From positions 186,001 through 250,000 of the forward strand of contig NZ_JACIDX010000009.1 of assembly GCF_014196525.1 (NCBI RefSeq): 64,000 bases of DNA, written 5' to 3'. Below are positions 18,989-26,910 of the stretch, one piece after another. A model generated the notes under the pieces. That model was not told where the DNA came from. It saw only the letters and a list, made by a program, of their open reading frames with translations, and did no database searches. How positions within the stretch are numbered: position 1 is the stretch's first letter; each line of letters starts with the position of its first letter. A program made the position numbers and the translations under genes. Source of the DNA: Novosphingobium sediminicola. GTDB lineage: Bacteria; Pseudomonadota; Alphaproteobacteria; Sphingomonadales; Sphingomonadaceae.

Positions 18989-19089
18989 AAAGCTGCGCGC
19001 CGCTTTCCTCCATGCCGGCGCCTTACCCTCTTGCAACGGCCTTCATCCCCGCTACCCTGAAAGGCTGAAGAAACGGGGGACGATATTTC

Positions 19090-20745
19090 ATGCAAGATCA
19101 TTCGCTGTCGCGGCGCGCGATGCGCGCCGTGCTGGGTGTGGCATTGGCTGCGCTCTGTGCAGAGCAGGTCGCCGCGCAAGAGGCCGCAGCGATACCGCCT
19201 GTGCCGGTTCCGGCGGCCGCCACGCCGGATGCGAAGCTGCCCTCGCTCCACATCCGCTGTGACGGCAACCCGCCGCATATGAGTGATGCGGAAAGCTTCG
19301 CCCGCTTTGTCGGAGCGGTGACCTTGCTGGCGCTGTTTGCGCCCCGCCCGGAATTGCCCTCGCCCGAAAAGCGTGTTTTTGGCGAGGCGGGGGTGGCGAT
19401 CTGTTCGCAATTGATCGACGATCCGGCCCATCGTGAAAAGAACACGCTGCGCCGCCTGCCTCTGCTGCTGGCGCGGGCGGCGCACAACATCGAGGCCAAG
19501 CACTATGACAAGGCGCTGGCCGATGTGGTGCAGGCCCGCGCCGAAGCGGCTGCCGAGGGCCTGACCAGCAACCCCTATTTCCAGCGCAGCATGGGCATCT
19601 CGCTCGACCGGTTTGAGGCGGCGGCGCGCATCCGCATGGGCGATGCCGCAGGCGCGCGGGACGCGGGTCTGGCGGCGGCGGTTGCGGCGCCCTATTCCTT
19701 TGTGCCGGTGATGACGGGCCAGGATTTCGGCTGGGCCAACCGCAAGGATGGCGGGCTGGCCGAGAATTATCTTGCCGCAGCCGATCGCATGGTGATCACC
19801 AGCGCCATGATCCATGCCAACCGGCTGGAAGATCAGAACCAGCTTGCCGCCGCCGCGGCCCTGCGCGAAGCGGTGATCGTGCGTGCGCAAGCTGTGGTCA
19901 CCGATTCCAAGAACAGTGCCCCGCTGGCCGATGCCGCGATCACGCATGCGCTGGCCGGGGACTGGACCCGCGCAGAGGCCCGCGCCGGGGAGGCGCGAGC
20001 CAACCTTGAAGCGCGCGATGCCGAGGGCAAGCCGGAGAACGACCGCGCGGGCGTGGTGGAAAAGCTGGACTTTCTGGGCATCCTGCAAATGGTGCGCGAG
20101 GGCAGGCTGGATCAGGCGCGGCGGATGTTCGGGGCGCGCAGCGAATGGTCTTCGATCAGCTATGGCGCGCGTTTCCTGCTGGTCGACAAACTGCGCAAGG
20201 ATGCGCCCAAGGATCAACTGACCGGCGTTCTGGCCACCGGCAGCGACGAGCAATGGGACGTGATGCGCCGCCGCATTCTGGCCACCCAATTGCAGAATGA
20301 CACCAACAATCGCACGCTTTTCAGCAACATCCTGACCTATGCCAAGGTGGATGACTATGAAAGGCTGAGCAAGATTGTCTGGAACACAGACAAGTCGCGG
20401 ATGATCGGCAAGGAGCCGATCAAGAACTCCCGCTTCTATCAGGTCAATACCGCAAGCGCCCCCATCAGCTCGCCCTTCGCCCAAATGGACGCGCTGATGC
20501 TGCATGCCGCCTTGCTGGCCAAGGCGCGCGGTTTCAAGGGCTTTACCATGATCGCCCCGCGCGCGGTCGGTGATTGGATGTGGGTTGCCTTTGGCAATCC
20601 CGGCGATGCCGATAGCCCCGCCGCCATGTTCATCGATGCGGATAAGGCCATCGCCGAATTGCGCCAGATCATCCCCACGCCCGAGGAAGTGACCGCAAGG
20701 CAGGCCGAGCGGGAAAAGGCGGCGCTGAAAAAAGCCAGCGCCTGA
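19090..20745 (+). CDS. Exported alpha-helical protein of unknown function
   Basis: A 551-residue protein with a signal peptide (SRRAMRAVLGVALAALCAEQVAAQ; the Arg pair could also serve Tat) and a Pro/Ala-rich linker. The middle is alanine-rich and helical and reads like degenerate TPR repeats (residues 120-330, such as LLARAAHNIEAKHYDKALADVVQ). The last 60 residues carry GDWMWVAFGNPGD and a charged tail. I do not recognise the family. It begins 101 bases after the sulfatase and ends at a perfect 15-base-arm hairpin. Its place suggests a periplasmic partner, but this is only context. Confidence 0.7.
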   Translation: MQDHSLSRRAMRAVLGVALAALCAEQVAAQEAAAIPPVPVPAAATPDAKLPSLHIRCDGNPPHMSDAESFARFVGAVTLLALFAPRPELPSPEKRVFGEAGVAICSQLIDDPAHREKNTLRRLPLLLARAAHNIEAKHYDKALADVVQARAEAAAEGLTSNPYFQRSMGISLDRFEAAARIRMGDAAGARDAGLAAAVAAPYSFVPVMTGQDFGWANRKDGGLAENYLAAADRMVITSAMIHANRLEDQNQLAAAAALREAVIVRAQAVVTDSKNSAPLADAAITHALAGDWTRAEARAGEARANLEARDAEGKPENDRAGVVEKLDFLGILQMVREGRLDQARRMFGARSEWSSISYGARFLLVDKLRKDAPKDQLTGVLATGSDEQWDVMRRRILATQLQNDTNNRTLFSNILTYAKVDDYERLSKIVWNTDKSRMIGKEPIKNSRFYQVNTASAPISSPFAQMDALMLHAALLAKARGFKGFTMIAPRAVGDWMWVAFGNPGDADSPAAMFIDADKAIAELRQIIPTPEEVTARQAEREKAALKKASA

Positions 20746-20756
20746 CTGTTAAAACG

Positions 20757-20793
20757 GCCATCCGGAGCGATCTCAACAATCGCTCCGGATGGC
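20757..20793. terminator. Strong bidirectional hairpin
   Basis: Perfect 15-base arms GCCATCCGGAGCGAT and ATCGCTCCGGATGGC around a 7-base loop. Read leftward it is followed by CGTTTT, so it can terminate the small frameshifted gene at 20799. Read rightward it ends the 19090-20745 gene. Confidence 0.75.
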
Positions 20794-20798
20794 GGGCT

Positions 20799-21052
20799 TC
20801 ATTCGCCTTGCAGCATGGCCGCCACCATAGCTTGCCAAACGGCCAGACAGTCTGCATTTTCAAGCTTGGCTTCACCTCGGCCGAGCATCGCGGCGCTGGG
20901 CTCCATGATGGCCATCAACGCCACGCGCGCATTATCGCGATAATTTTGCGCATGGGTTCGGCGTCGGGATCGCTCCAGTCCCAATCAGGCTGAACATTAT
21001 CATACATGGCGCGAGCGGCGCGTTCGAGCGGGGTCAAATTCATCTCGGTCAT
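20799..21052 (-). pseudogene. Small hypothetical gene broken by a frameshift
   Basis: Frame one runs from ATG 21052 (MTEMNLTPLERAARAMYD then WDWSDPDAEP) and stops at 20915. The -1 frame carries on from about 20984 to 20799 (HAQNYRDNARVALMAIMEP, ending AMVAAMLQGE). Together they make one protein of about 84 residues like the small proteins (LERAARAL..., R..VR..L.AI) common in sphingomonads. The switch falls near GAACCCATGC, a short C run. Decay, sequencing error or recoding cannot be separated here. The strong hairpin immediately downstream argues that it was a real transcription unit. Confidence 0.6.
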
Positions 21053-21129
21053 CGCAAGGCCTGTAGCCTGCATGACCGAGATGGTGAAGCGGCTCATCCA
21101 TTTTTGCGCGCCGCCCGAACACCGTGCCA

Positions 21130-21810
21130 CTATGTGGCCGACCAGTGGCGCAGAAGATTGTGATAGAGATGGGTCAATTCATCGAGCGAGCTATGCTCGG
21201 GCACATCCATCGACAATTGCTGGATCGCTCCGTCCAGTTCAAACAACATCCGCCGCCGTTCGGGCGAGGCAACGAAGCTTTGCGCCCACATGAAAGAGAC
21301 ATAGCGCCGCCCGCGCGTCACCGGCTCGACCCGGTGCAGGCTGGAGCTGGGATAGACCACCATATGCCCGGCGGGCAGCTTCACCTGATGAGTGGCAAAA
21401 GTGTCCTCAATGGTCAGCTCGCCGCCATCATATTCTTCCGGGTCGCTGAAAAACAGCGTGGCCGAAATGTCGGAGCGCACGAAATCACCGCTGCCCGGAA
21501 CCGGGAACAGCGCGTTATCGACATGGCTGCCATAGCGCCCGCGCCCATCGTAGCGGGAAAAGCGCGGCTGGAGCAGACGCAGCGGCAAGGCGGACGCGAT
21601 GAAGGCGGGCGTCTGGCCCAGCCGCTCCAGCACCCTGTCGCCCAATTGCCGGGCCAGCGGATGATCAAGCGGCAACTGCTCATTATCCTTCACCCGCGCG
21701 GCGCGATGGCCTGCGGTGGCGCGCCCGTCGGCCCAATCGGCGGTTTCCAGCAACAGGCGGATCTCGCGCCATTCATCGCGCGAGAAGACCTCGGGAATTT
21801 CGATAATCAT
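21130..21810 (-). CDS. piuC: Fe(II)/2-oxoglutarate PKHD-type hydroxylase, PiuC/YbiX
   Basis: A 226-residue Fe2+- and 2-oxoglutarate-dependent dioxygenase. Iron ligands are H96 and D98 in GSHVDNALF and H159 in SSLHRVEPV. The 2-oxoglutarate Arg follows in RGRRYVSFMW. The C-terminus DELTHLYHNLLRHW is typical of PiuC. The ATG at 21810 is chosen over an extension to 21867. It lies downstream of a TonB siderophore receptor in the same direction, with a 120-base gap. This is the standard fiu-ybiX (piuA-piuC) pairing. The family is iron-repressed; the exact substrate is not known. Confidence 0.9.
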   Translation of the reverse strand: MIIEIPEVFSRDEWREIRLLLETADWADGRATAGHRAARVKDNEQLPLDHPLARQLGDRVLERLGQTPAFIASALPLRLLQPRFSRYDGRGRYGSHVDNALFPVPGSGDFVRSDISATLFFSDPEEYDGGELTIEDTFATHQVKLPAGHMVVYPSSSLHRVEPVTRGRRYVSFMWAQSFVASPERRRMLFELDGAIQQLSMDVPEHSSLDELTHLYHNLLRHWSAT

Positions 21811-21930
21811 CCAGATGCCCTCAGGATCAAAAAACCGGCATGGCAGCCCAAAGCATGATCGCAACATGCTGTGATCCAGCCATGCCGGCCTTCCCCGCCT
21901 TTCGCCTCGAAAGGCAGGAAAGATGGGAAA

Positions 21931-24273
21931 TTACAGCTTCACATTCATCGTCAGCACCGCAGAACGCGCATCACCCGGCGTGGCCCAGCCATTGTTGCGG
22001 ATGCGGGTGAAATATAGCTTGTCGGTGAAGTTCTTGACGTTGAGCTGGAGCGAGACCCGCTTGTTGATCTCATAGGCCAGCGAGGCCTGATGCACCCAAT
22101 AGGCCTGCGACCGAGTGGCCGGGGTCAGGCTGTTGGTGGCCGCTACATATGTGGGCGAGGCAAAGGCGAAGCTGCCCTGATAGGTCGCGCCATAGCCCAG
22201 CGTCAGGCCGTCGAAGAGCCTGTAGGTAGCAAAGATGCTGCCCGCATCCTCGGGTGTGTTCTGCAGCGCCGTGCCGCCCAGCGGGTTGCGGTTGGTCGCC
22301 GAATTGCCGCAGGTGGTCGAAGGATTGGCGATGCAGTAATTCGACACCGACTGGAGCAGACGCCCGCGCAGATGCGTGTAATTGGCCGTCACGCGCAGGC
22401 GCGACGTGACATTGCCGCTGGCGCCCAGCGTGATGCCATCCACCCGCGATTTGCCGTTAAGTTGTTGATCGGGAATGGCCGGATCGTTGGAAGCCACCGC
22501 ATATTTGTCGCGTTCATTACGAAACACTGATGCGGTCAGCAGCAGGCCGCTGAGCACTTCAGCCTTGACGCCGATCTCGTAATTCTTGGCCGATTCCGGG
22601 TCGATGTTGCACGTGGCCGCGCTGCATGAACCATTGACCGAAGCCTTGGAGGGCGTGCGCGAATTGCCATAGGCGACATAGAGGCTGACCGGCTCGACCG
22701 GCTTGTAAACAAGGCCCACGCGATAGGAAAACAGCGTGGCCGAATTGCGGAACGTGGTGCCCGGCGTCACCGCGCCCAGCGTGGCGGCGGCGGTCGATAC
22801 GGTATCGGCTCGATAGCTGCCGGTGTTGTGCTCAAGCCGGACGCCGGTGTTCAGCTCCACCTTGCCCAGCTTCATCGTGTCGAAGAAATAGGCAGCATAA
22901 TTCGACTGCTCGCCGGTCTGGCGCGCGCTTTCGATATAGTTGATCGGGCCGGTATAGGTGTTGCTGCCATAGGCCAGCGCGCTGTTGCTGCCCGCCACCA
23001 CACTGTCGGGATTGGCGATGGCCATCAGCGGCAGCGTGGGCGATGTGCCATCGGCGTTACGCAGCGAACTGCCGCTGGAAAGATGATATTTCTCCCAACT
23101 GATCGCTGCGCCAAGGTCGATCGTATGTTCGATCCGCCCGGTGTTGAACACCGCCTTCAGGTCCACCTGATCGAAGAACAGGTCATTGGTGCTTTTGCGC
23201 GTGTTGCCGCGCGGGCCGCTGGGCTGGTAATATCCTGCGGGCACGGTGCCGCATGAAGCCCCCGTGGGCGTCAGATTGGTCGAGGTCAGGCACCATGTTC
23301 CCTGCGGCGGATCGACCAGCGTGAATTGCGTCACCTGTTGCCAGCGCGCCAGATTGCGCAGCGAGACTTTCGCACCCAGATCATGTTCGAAAATGCCGGT
23401 GGCCTGATTGACGACGCTGCGCTGGCGATCAACATTGCGATAGCCGAAATAGTCGCTGCGGCTCACACCCTGCACCAAGCCATTATAATAGGGCAGTCCA
23501 TATTGGGGGACGTTGGTGTCCTCCTGATGGACATATTGCAGCGTGTAGCGCGTGGGCGTGCCAAGGCCGAAGGTGAGCGCGGGCGCGATGCCCCAGCGCT
23601 TGTAATTCTCTACCTCGCGGCCCGGAACGCGGTTTTTGTGGGCCATGGCGTTCAGGCGAAAGGCGGTCTGCTCGCCGATGGTGCGGTTGATATCGGCCGT
23701 GGCGCGGTAATAATCGGCGGTGCCCACCCCGGCGCTCAGCACGCTTTCATTGCGGGCCAGCGGCTTTTTCGTCACCAGATTGATCTGTCCGCCCACCGAT
23801 CCCGCGCCCGAGACAACCGAATTGGCGCCATTGGTGATTTCGATGGTTTCCAGATTGAACGGGTCGGTGCGCGTATATTGCGCGCTGTCGCGCACGCCAT
23901 CCACGGTGATGTCATTGCTGGCGCTATAGCCGCGCAAGGTGATGGCGTCGCCATAGCCGCCCCCGCCCTCGCCCGCGCCAAAGGTGATGCCCGGCACGGT
24001 GGAGAGCACATCGCGCAGGGTCAGCAGGTTCTGCTCCTCGATCTCGGCGCGGCCAAGGACCGTGATGGTTTGGGGCGTATCGCGCACCGGGCGCGTGCGC
24101 TTGGGCGATTCCAGCTTGCGCGTGGGTTCGACCACCACGCTGTCGGTCACCGCGAAGCTGCCCAGATTCTGCTCCTGCTGCTGGGCCTGAGCGGGAGCGG
24201 CCAAAGCGGGCGCGATGCAGGACAAGGCGAGAAAGGTCCGCCGCGCGGCGCGCGGCGAGGAACGATAGTTCAT
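21931..24273 (-). CDS. TonB-dependent catecholate siderophore receptor (Fiu/PiuA-like)
   Basis: A 780-residue siderophore receptor. It has an N-terminal signal peptide (cut near AQAQ), a TonB box in FAVTDSVVV, a plug with RDTPQTITV, LRDVLSTVPGITF and LRGYSASNDITVDGVRD, then a 22-strand-type barrel ending in VLTMNVKL. The DGVRDSAQYTRTDPFN-ETIEI segment is characteristic of Fiu/FcuA-type ferric-catecholate receptors, which also admit catechol-bearing antibiotics. A Fur-box-like palindrome lies at 24327-24347. It is co-oriented with piuC. Confidence 0.92.
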   Translation of the reverse strand: MNYRSSPRAARRTFLALSCIAPALAAPAQAQQQEQNLGSFAVTDSVVVEPTRKLESPKRTRPVRDTPQTITVLGRAEIEEQNLLTLRDVLSTVPGITFGAGEGGGGYGDAITLRGYSASNDITVDGVRDSAQYTRTDPFNLETIEITNGANSVVSGAGSVGGQINLVTKKPLARNESVLSAGVGTADYYRATADINRTIGEQTAFRLNAMAHKNRVPGREVENYKRWGIAPALTFGLGTPTRYTLQYVHQEDTNVPQYGLPYYNGLVQGVSRSDYFGYRNVDRQRSVVNQATGIFEHDLGAKVSLRNLARWQQVTQFTLVDPPQGTWCLTSTNLTPTGASCGTVPAGYYQPSGPRGNTRKSTNDLFFDQVDLKAVFNTGRIEHTIDLGAAISWEKYHLSSGSSLRNADGTSPTLPLMAIANPDSVVAGSNSALAYGSNTYTGPINYIESARQTGEQSNYAAYFFDTMKLGKVELNTGVRLEHNTGSYRADTVSTAAATLGAVTPGTTFRNSATLFSYRVGLVYKPVEPVSLYVAYGNSRTPSKASVNGSCSAATCNIDPESAKNYEIGVKAEVLSGLLLTASVFRNERDKYAVASNDPAIPDQQLNGKSRVDGITLGASGNVTSRLRVTANYTHLRGRLLQSVSNYCIANPSTTCGNSATNRNPLGGTALQNTPEDAGSIFATYRLFDGLTLGYGATYQGSFAFASPTYVAATNSLTPATRSQAYWVHQASLAYEINKRVSLQLNVKNFTDKLYFTRIRNNGWATPGDARSAVLTMNVKL

Positions 24274-24326
24274 GTGGCCCCCAAGGATTGCAAACTCGCG
24301 TCAACCGCGATGCCACAGTCTGTAAA

Positions 24327-24347
24327 TGCGAATCACTATCATTTGCA
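24327..24347. promoter_or_regulatory. Fur-box-like operator upstream of the siderophore receptor
   Basis: TGCGAATCACTATCATTTGCA. On the minus strand the core AAATGATAGTGATTCGC fits the alternating GATAAT-type Fur consensus. It lies 54 bases upstream of the receptor start. A second smaller palindrome GCGATTAATTCGC follows at 24359-24371. Iron repression is inferred from the site and the genes. Confidence 0.6.
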
Positions 24348-24425
24348 AGGCATTTATTGCGATTAATTCGCATCATTGTATCAAACTATGTCTGCACACC
24401 CTGTCCGCTTCCGGCCAAGGCCGCT

Positions 24426-25031
24426 TCAGCCCATCTCCCACCCGATATTGCGCTTCAACATGCCCTGCTCCGCCAATGTGAGTTGCCCGCTGCGGAGCAG
24501 ATCGTCACGAAGCCGCATCAGGATTATTGCCCGAGCTTCGCGAAACCGGGCCTCCGGCACAAAGCCATACTCCTTACGAACACCCGCCGCATACCATGCA
24601 TACACTGCCGGATCGGCATGCCACAGGATGCTCAGATCGGCCTTCAGCAGCAGGTTGACCGCCCGATCCTGCGCCGTCCTTTCATCACGGAAATGATGGC
24701 TTTTGGTCGCAAGAATCATCTCCTCAACCAGCCGCTTGTCGAGCGGCTCAGACGGCAGGAAGATGTCTGCGGCAGACTGGAACATGGCCAGCGACAATTC
24801 CTCATTGTCGCTGCGGGCCGGGTCGTAGATGATGTCATGGAACAGCGTCGCGGCGGTCATTTCGGGTGTAAAGGTATGAGCGACCGGGATTTGACCCAGC
24901 ATGAGGTCAATATGGCGAAGCGTATGGTAGTAACGATGCGCTTCGCTATGATGGCGGATGATCAACGCGCGCATATCGCCGGGCAGGTTCAACCGGTCAA
25001 ACGCGGCGATCAGCGATGGATGGTCGGACAT
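24426..25031 (-). CDS. HD-superfamily metal-dependent phosphohydrolase (COG4339 type)
   Basis: A 201-residue protein with HD-domain features: YYHTLRHI near residues 34-41 and FHDIIYD with the HD pair at 65-66. It also has ATKSHHF and a late KADLSILW in which the Asp completes the metal site. These are the marks of the predicted metal-dependent HD phosphohydrolases of COG4339. The substrate is probably a nucleotide but has not been established for the family. The ATG at 25031 has GGAGG upstream. It diverges from the DUF4031 gene. Confidence 0.85.
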   Translation of the reverse strand: MSDHPSLIAAFDRLNLPGDMRALIIRHHSEAHRYYHTLRHIDLMLGQIPVAHTFTPEMTAATLFHDIIYDPARSDNEELSLAMFQSAADIFLPSEPLDKRLVEEMILATKSHHFRDERTAQDRAVNLLLKADLSILWHADPAVYAWYAAGVRKEYGFVPEARFREARAIILMRLRDDLLRSGQLTLAEQGMLKRNIGWEMG

Positions 25032-25091
25032 GCTCGGGCCTCCAGAAGCCAGACTAGACAGACGGGAATAACAGTGCAATCGCCGGTAACG

Positions 25092-25113
25092 CCATGAGTG
25101 TCCCATGAGTGTC
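25092..25113 (+). repeat. Tandem 11-base duplication across a start codon
   Basis: CCATGAGTGTC is present twice head to tail (25092-25102 and 25103-25113), so the DUF4031 gene has two ATG triplets 11 bases apart in different frames. The first ATG gives only four codons (ATG AGT GTC CCA TGA). The stop overlaps the second, true start. Confidence 0.8.
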
Positions 25114-25515
25114 TATGTCGACAGCGCCATTCATGCCCTGCGCGGGCGGCTGATGTGTCACATGTTCTCGCCGGATCTGGATGAGCTGCATGCGATGGCC
25201 GAGCGCATCGGCATCGAGCAGCGCTGGTTTCAGGACCCGTTGACCATGCGCGTGTCCTGGCCGCATTACGATATTGATCAGACGCGCCGCGCCATCGCCA
25301 TCGATCTGGGCGCCGTCGTTTGCGACAGATATCAGACCGTGGCGATGGCCGCGATCATTCAAGGCAGGCCCGACAAATTGCGGCGCATCCGCGCTTTGGC
25401 CGATCCGAGCCGCGCCTTTGCACCGGCAACCCATGTTCCGGCATGGCTGATCGAGCAAGGGTTTGCGCAAATCTGGAATTGGGAAGAAGCGGACTGGCCA
25501 CCGGAATCGGAATAG
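25105..25515 (+). CDS. DUF4031 domain protein
   Basis: A 136-residue protein of the DUF4031 family. It begins MSVYVDS and has the conserved GRLMCHMFSPDLDELHAMAERIG, RWFQ, WPHYDI and a run of hydrophobic plus Arg residues (RRAIAIDLGAVV). Family members are 80-100 residues. This one carries an extra C-terminal 45 residues (RIRALADPSRAF, ending WEEADWPPESE). Function unknown. The start is at the second copy of an 11-base tandem repeat. It diverges from the HD phosphohydrolase and converges with the FAD oxidoreductase. Confidence 0.8.
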   Translation: MSVYVDSAIHALRGRLMCHMFSPDLDELHAMAERIGIEQRWFQDPLTMRVSWPHYDIDQTRRAIAIDLGAVVCDRYQTVAMAAIIQGRPDKLRRIRALADPSRAFAPATHVPAWLIEQGFAQIWNWEEADWPPESE

Positions 25516-25546
25516 CCACTGCGCAACCCGCACCGCCTCTTGCGTG

Positions 25547-26869
25547 CTAAAGCGACCCCACCTTGATCCTTGATCCGTCGACAAGGCGGTCGAGGCGGAA
25601 ATGGGTGGGATCGACGCTGGGCCGATCATTGGCCACCAGTTCAGCGGCAAGATGGCCGATGCCGGGGCCAAGACCAAACCCATGGCCCGAACAGCCCGCA
25701 GCAAGGTAAAGCCCGCCAATCTGCTCCACCGCCGACACCACGGGCACGGCATCGGGCGTGCAATCGACATAGGCGCCCCATGCCGCATCCATCTCAAGCC
25801 CGGCCAGTTGGGGGAAAGTCGCAACCAGATTGGCCATGATCGCGGCCACCAGTTTGCGGTTGGGCGCGGGGGAAAGGACGCGGGTATTCTCGAAAATGGC
25901 GGGATCATGGCCCCACAACGCAGGCAAGGATTCAGGGCCGGAGAAGAAGGAGCCTCCCAGTCCCAGTTGCACCGCCTTAAGGCGCTGGATGAATTGCGGC
26001 ATGAATTCGCGGCCAAAGCGCAGACCCTGCGGGGTGATTTCAAGCGTCGCACGCCCGCTGATGGCCAGCGTATAGCTGCCATCAAGCCGCCGGGTCATGG
26101 CCAGATCGGGGCAATAAAGCACCTCGCCCAGATTGACGGTCGGCTTGGTGCGCAAGGCTGTCTGGCGGACGCTGGCCTGCGGGAATATGACGCCATGGCG
26201 CCGCATGAAGGTCGAGGCCCAGGCGCCCGCCGCGCAAAGCACCGCATCGGCGCGGATGGTGCCGCGTTCGGTGTGCAGCCCGGAAATCCTTCCTTGCGTC
26301 AGATCCAGCCCCCTCGCCGCGCAGCCCTGATGGATGGTCGCCCCCAATTGCCGCGCGCCTTCGGCCAGCGCCGGCGCGGCCAGCGCAGGTTCGGCCTTGC
26401 CATCGGCAACCGAATGCAGCCCGCCGACCCATTGCCGCCGGTTCTGGGGTATGCGCTGCGCGGCCTGCGCGGCGGTGAGCATATGCGTATCCACCCCGAA
26501 TTCGCGCGCCACCGGCCCCCAGGCCTCCCATCCGGCCAGCACCGCCGCATCGTCGGTGGCATAGACCAGCCCGGTGCGACGAAATCCCAGATCCCGCCCG
26601 ATCTCGCCGCGCAGATCATCCCACAGGCGCATGGAAAGCAGCGAGAGCGGCATCTCACGCGGGTCGCGGTTTTGCTGGCGGCACCAGCCCCATGTGCGGC
26701 TGGATTGCTCGCAACCGACATAGCCCTTTTCGACCAGCGCCACCGACAGGCCGCGCCGCGCCAGATAATAGGCCGAAGCCGTGCCGACAATGCCGCCGCC
26801 CACGACCACAACATCAACCGCCTCGGGCAAATGCTCGTCGCTGGCAACAGGCTGAACAACAGGATGCAT
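25547..26869 (-). CDS. FAD-dependent oxidoreductase, D-amino acid oxidase/dehydrogenase fold (DAO)
   Basis: A 440-residue flavoprotein. The dinucleotide motif VDVVVVGGGIVGTASAYYLARRG (residues 17-39) is followed by VALVEKG. The DAO domain continues to GLYLAAGCSGHGFGLGPGIGHLAAEL, the second FAD contact near the C-terminus. It likely oxidises an amine or D-amino acid (glycine, sarcosine or D-amino acid type). No covalent flavin site is evident. The ATG at 26869 is preferred to an upstream frame start at 27016. It is the last gene of a leftward cluster with a DSD1-family PLP enzyme, RidA and a membrane protein, so a D-amino acid substrate is most consistent. Confidence 0.85.
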   Translation of the reverse strand: MHPVVQPVASDEHLPEAVDVVVVGGGIVGTASAYYLARRGLSVALVEKGYVGCEQSSRTWGWCRQQNRDPREMPLSLLSMRLWDDLRGEIGRDLGFRRTGLVYATDDAAVLAGWEAWGPVAREFGVDTHMLTAAQAAQRIPQNRRQWVGGLHSVADGKAEPALAAPALAEGARQLGATIHQGCAARGLDLTQGRISGLHTERGTIRADAVLCAAGAWASTFMRRHGVIFPQASVRQTALRTKPTVNLGEVLYCPDLAMTRRLDGSYTLAISGRATLEITPQGLRFGREFMPQFIQRLKAVQLGLGGSFFSGPESLPALWGHDPAIFENTRVLSPAPNRKLVAAIMANLVATFPQLAGLEMDAAWGAYVDCTPDAVPVVSAVEQIGGLYLAAGCSGHGFGLGPGIGHLAAELVANDRPSVDPTHFRLDRLVDGSRIKVGSL

Positions 26870-26910
26870 AAGATAACCTTCTGTCGAGCGGGCGATGTCG
26901 GACGAATGGC

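Noticed and set aside
17147-19036. 629-codon minus-strand frame opposite the sulfatase
   Set aside because: It mirrors the sulfatase codons, is rich in His, Arg and Gly, and matches no domain.
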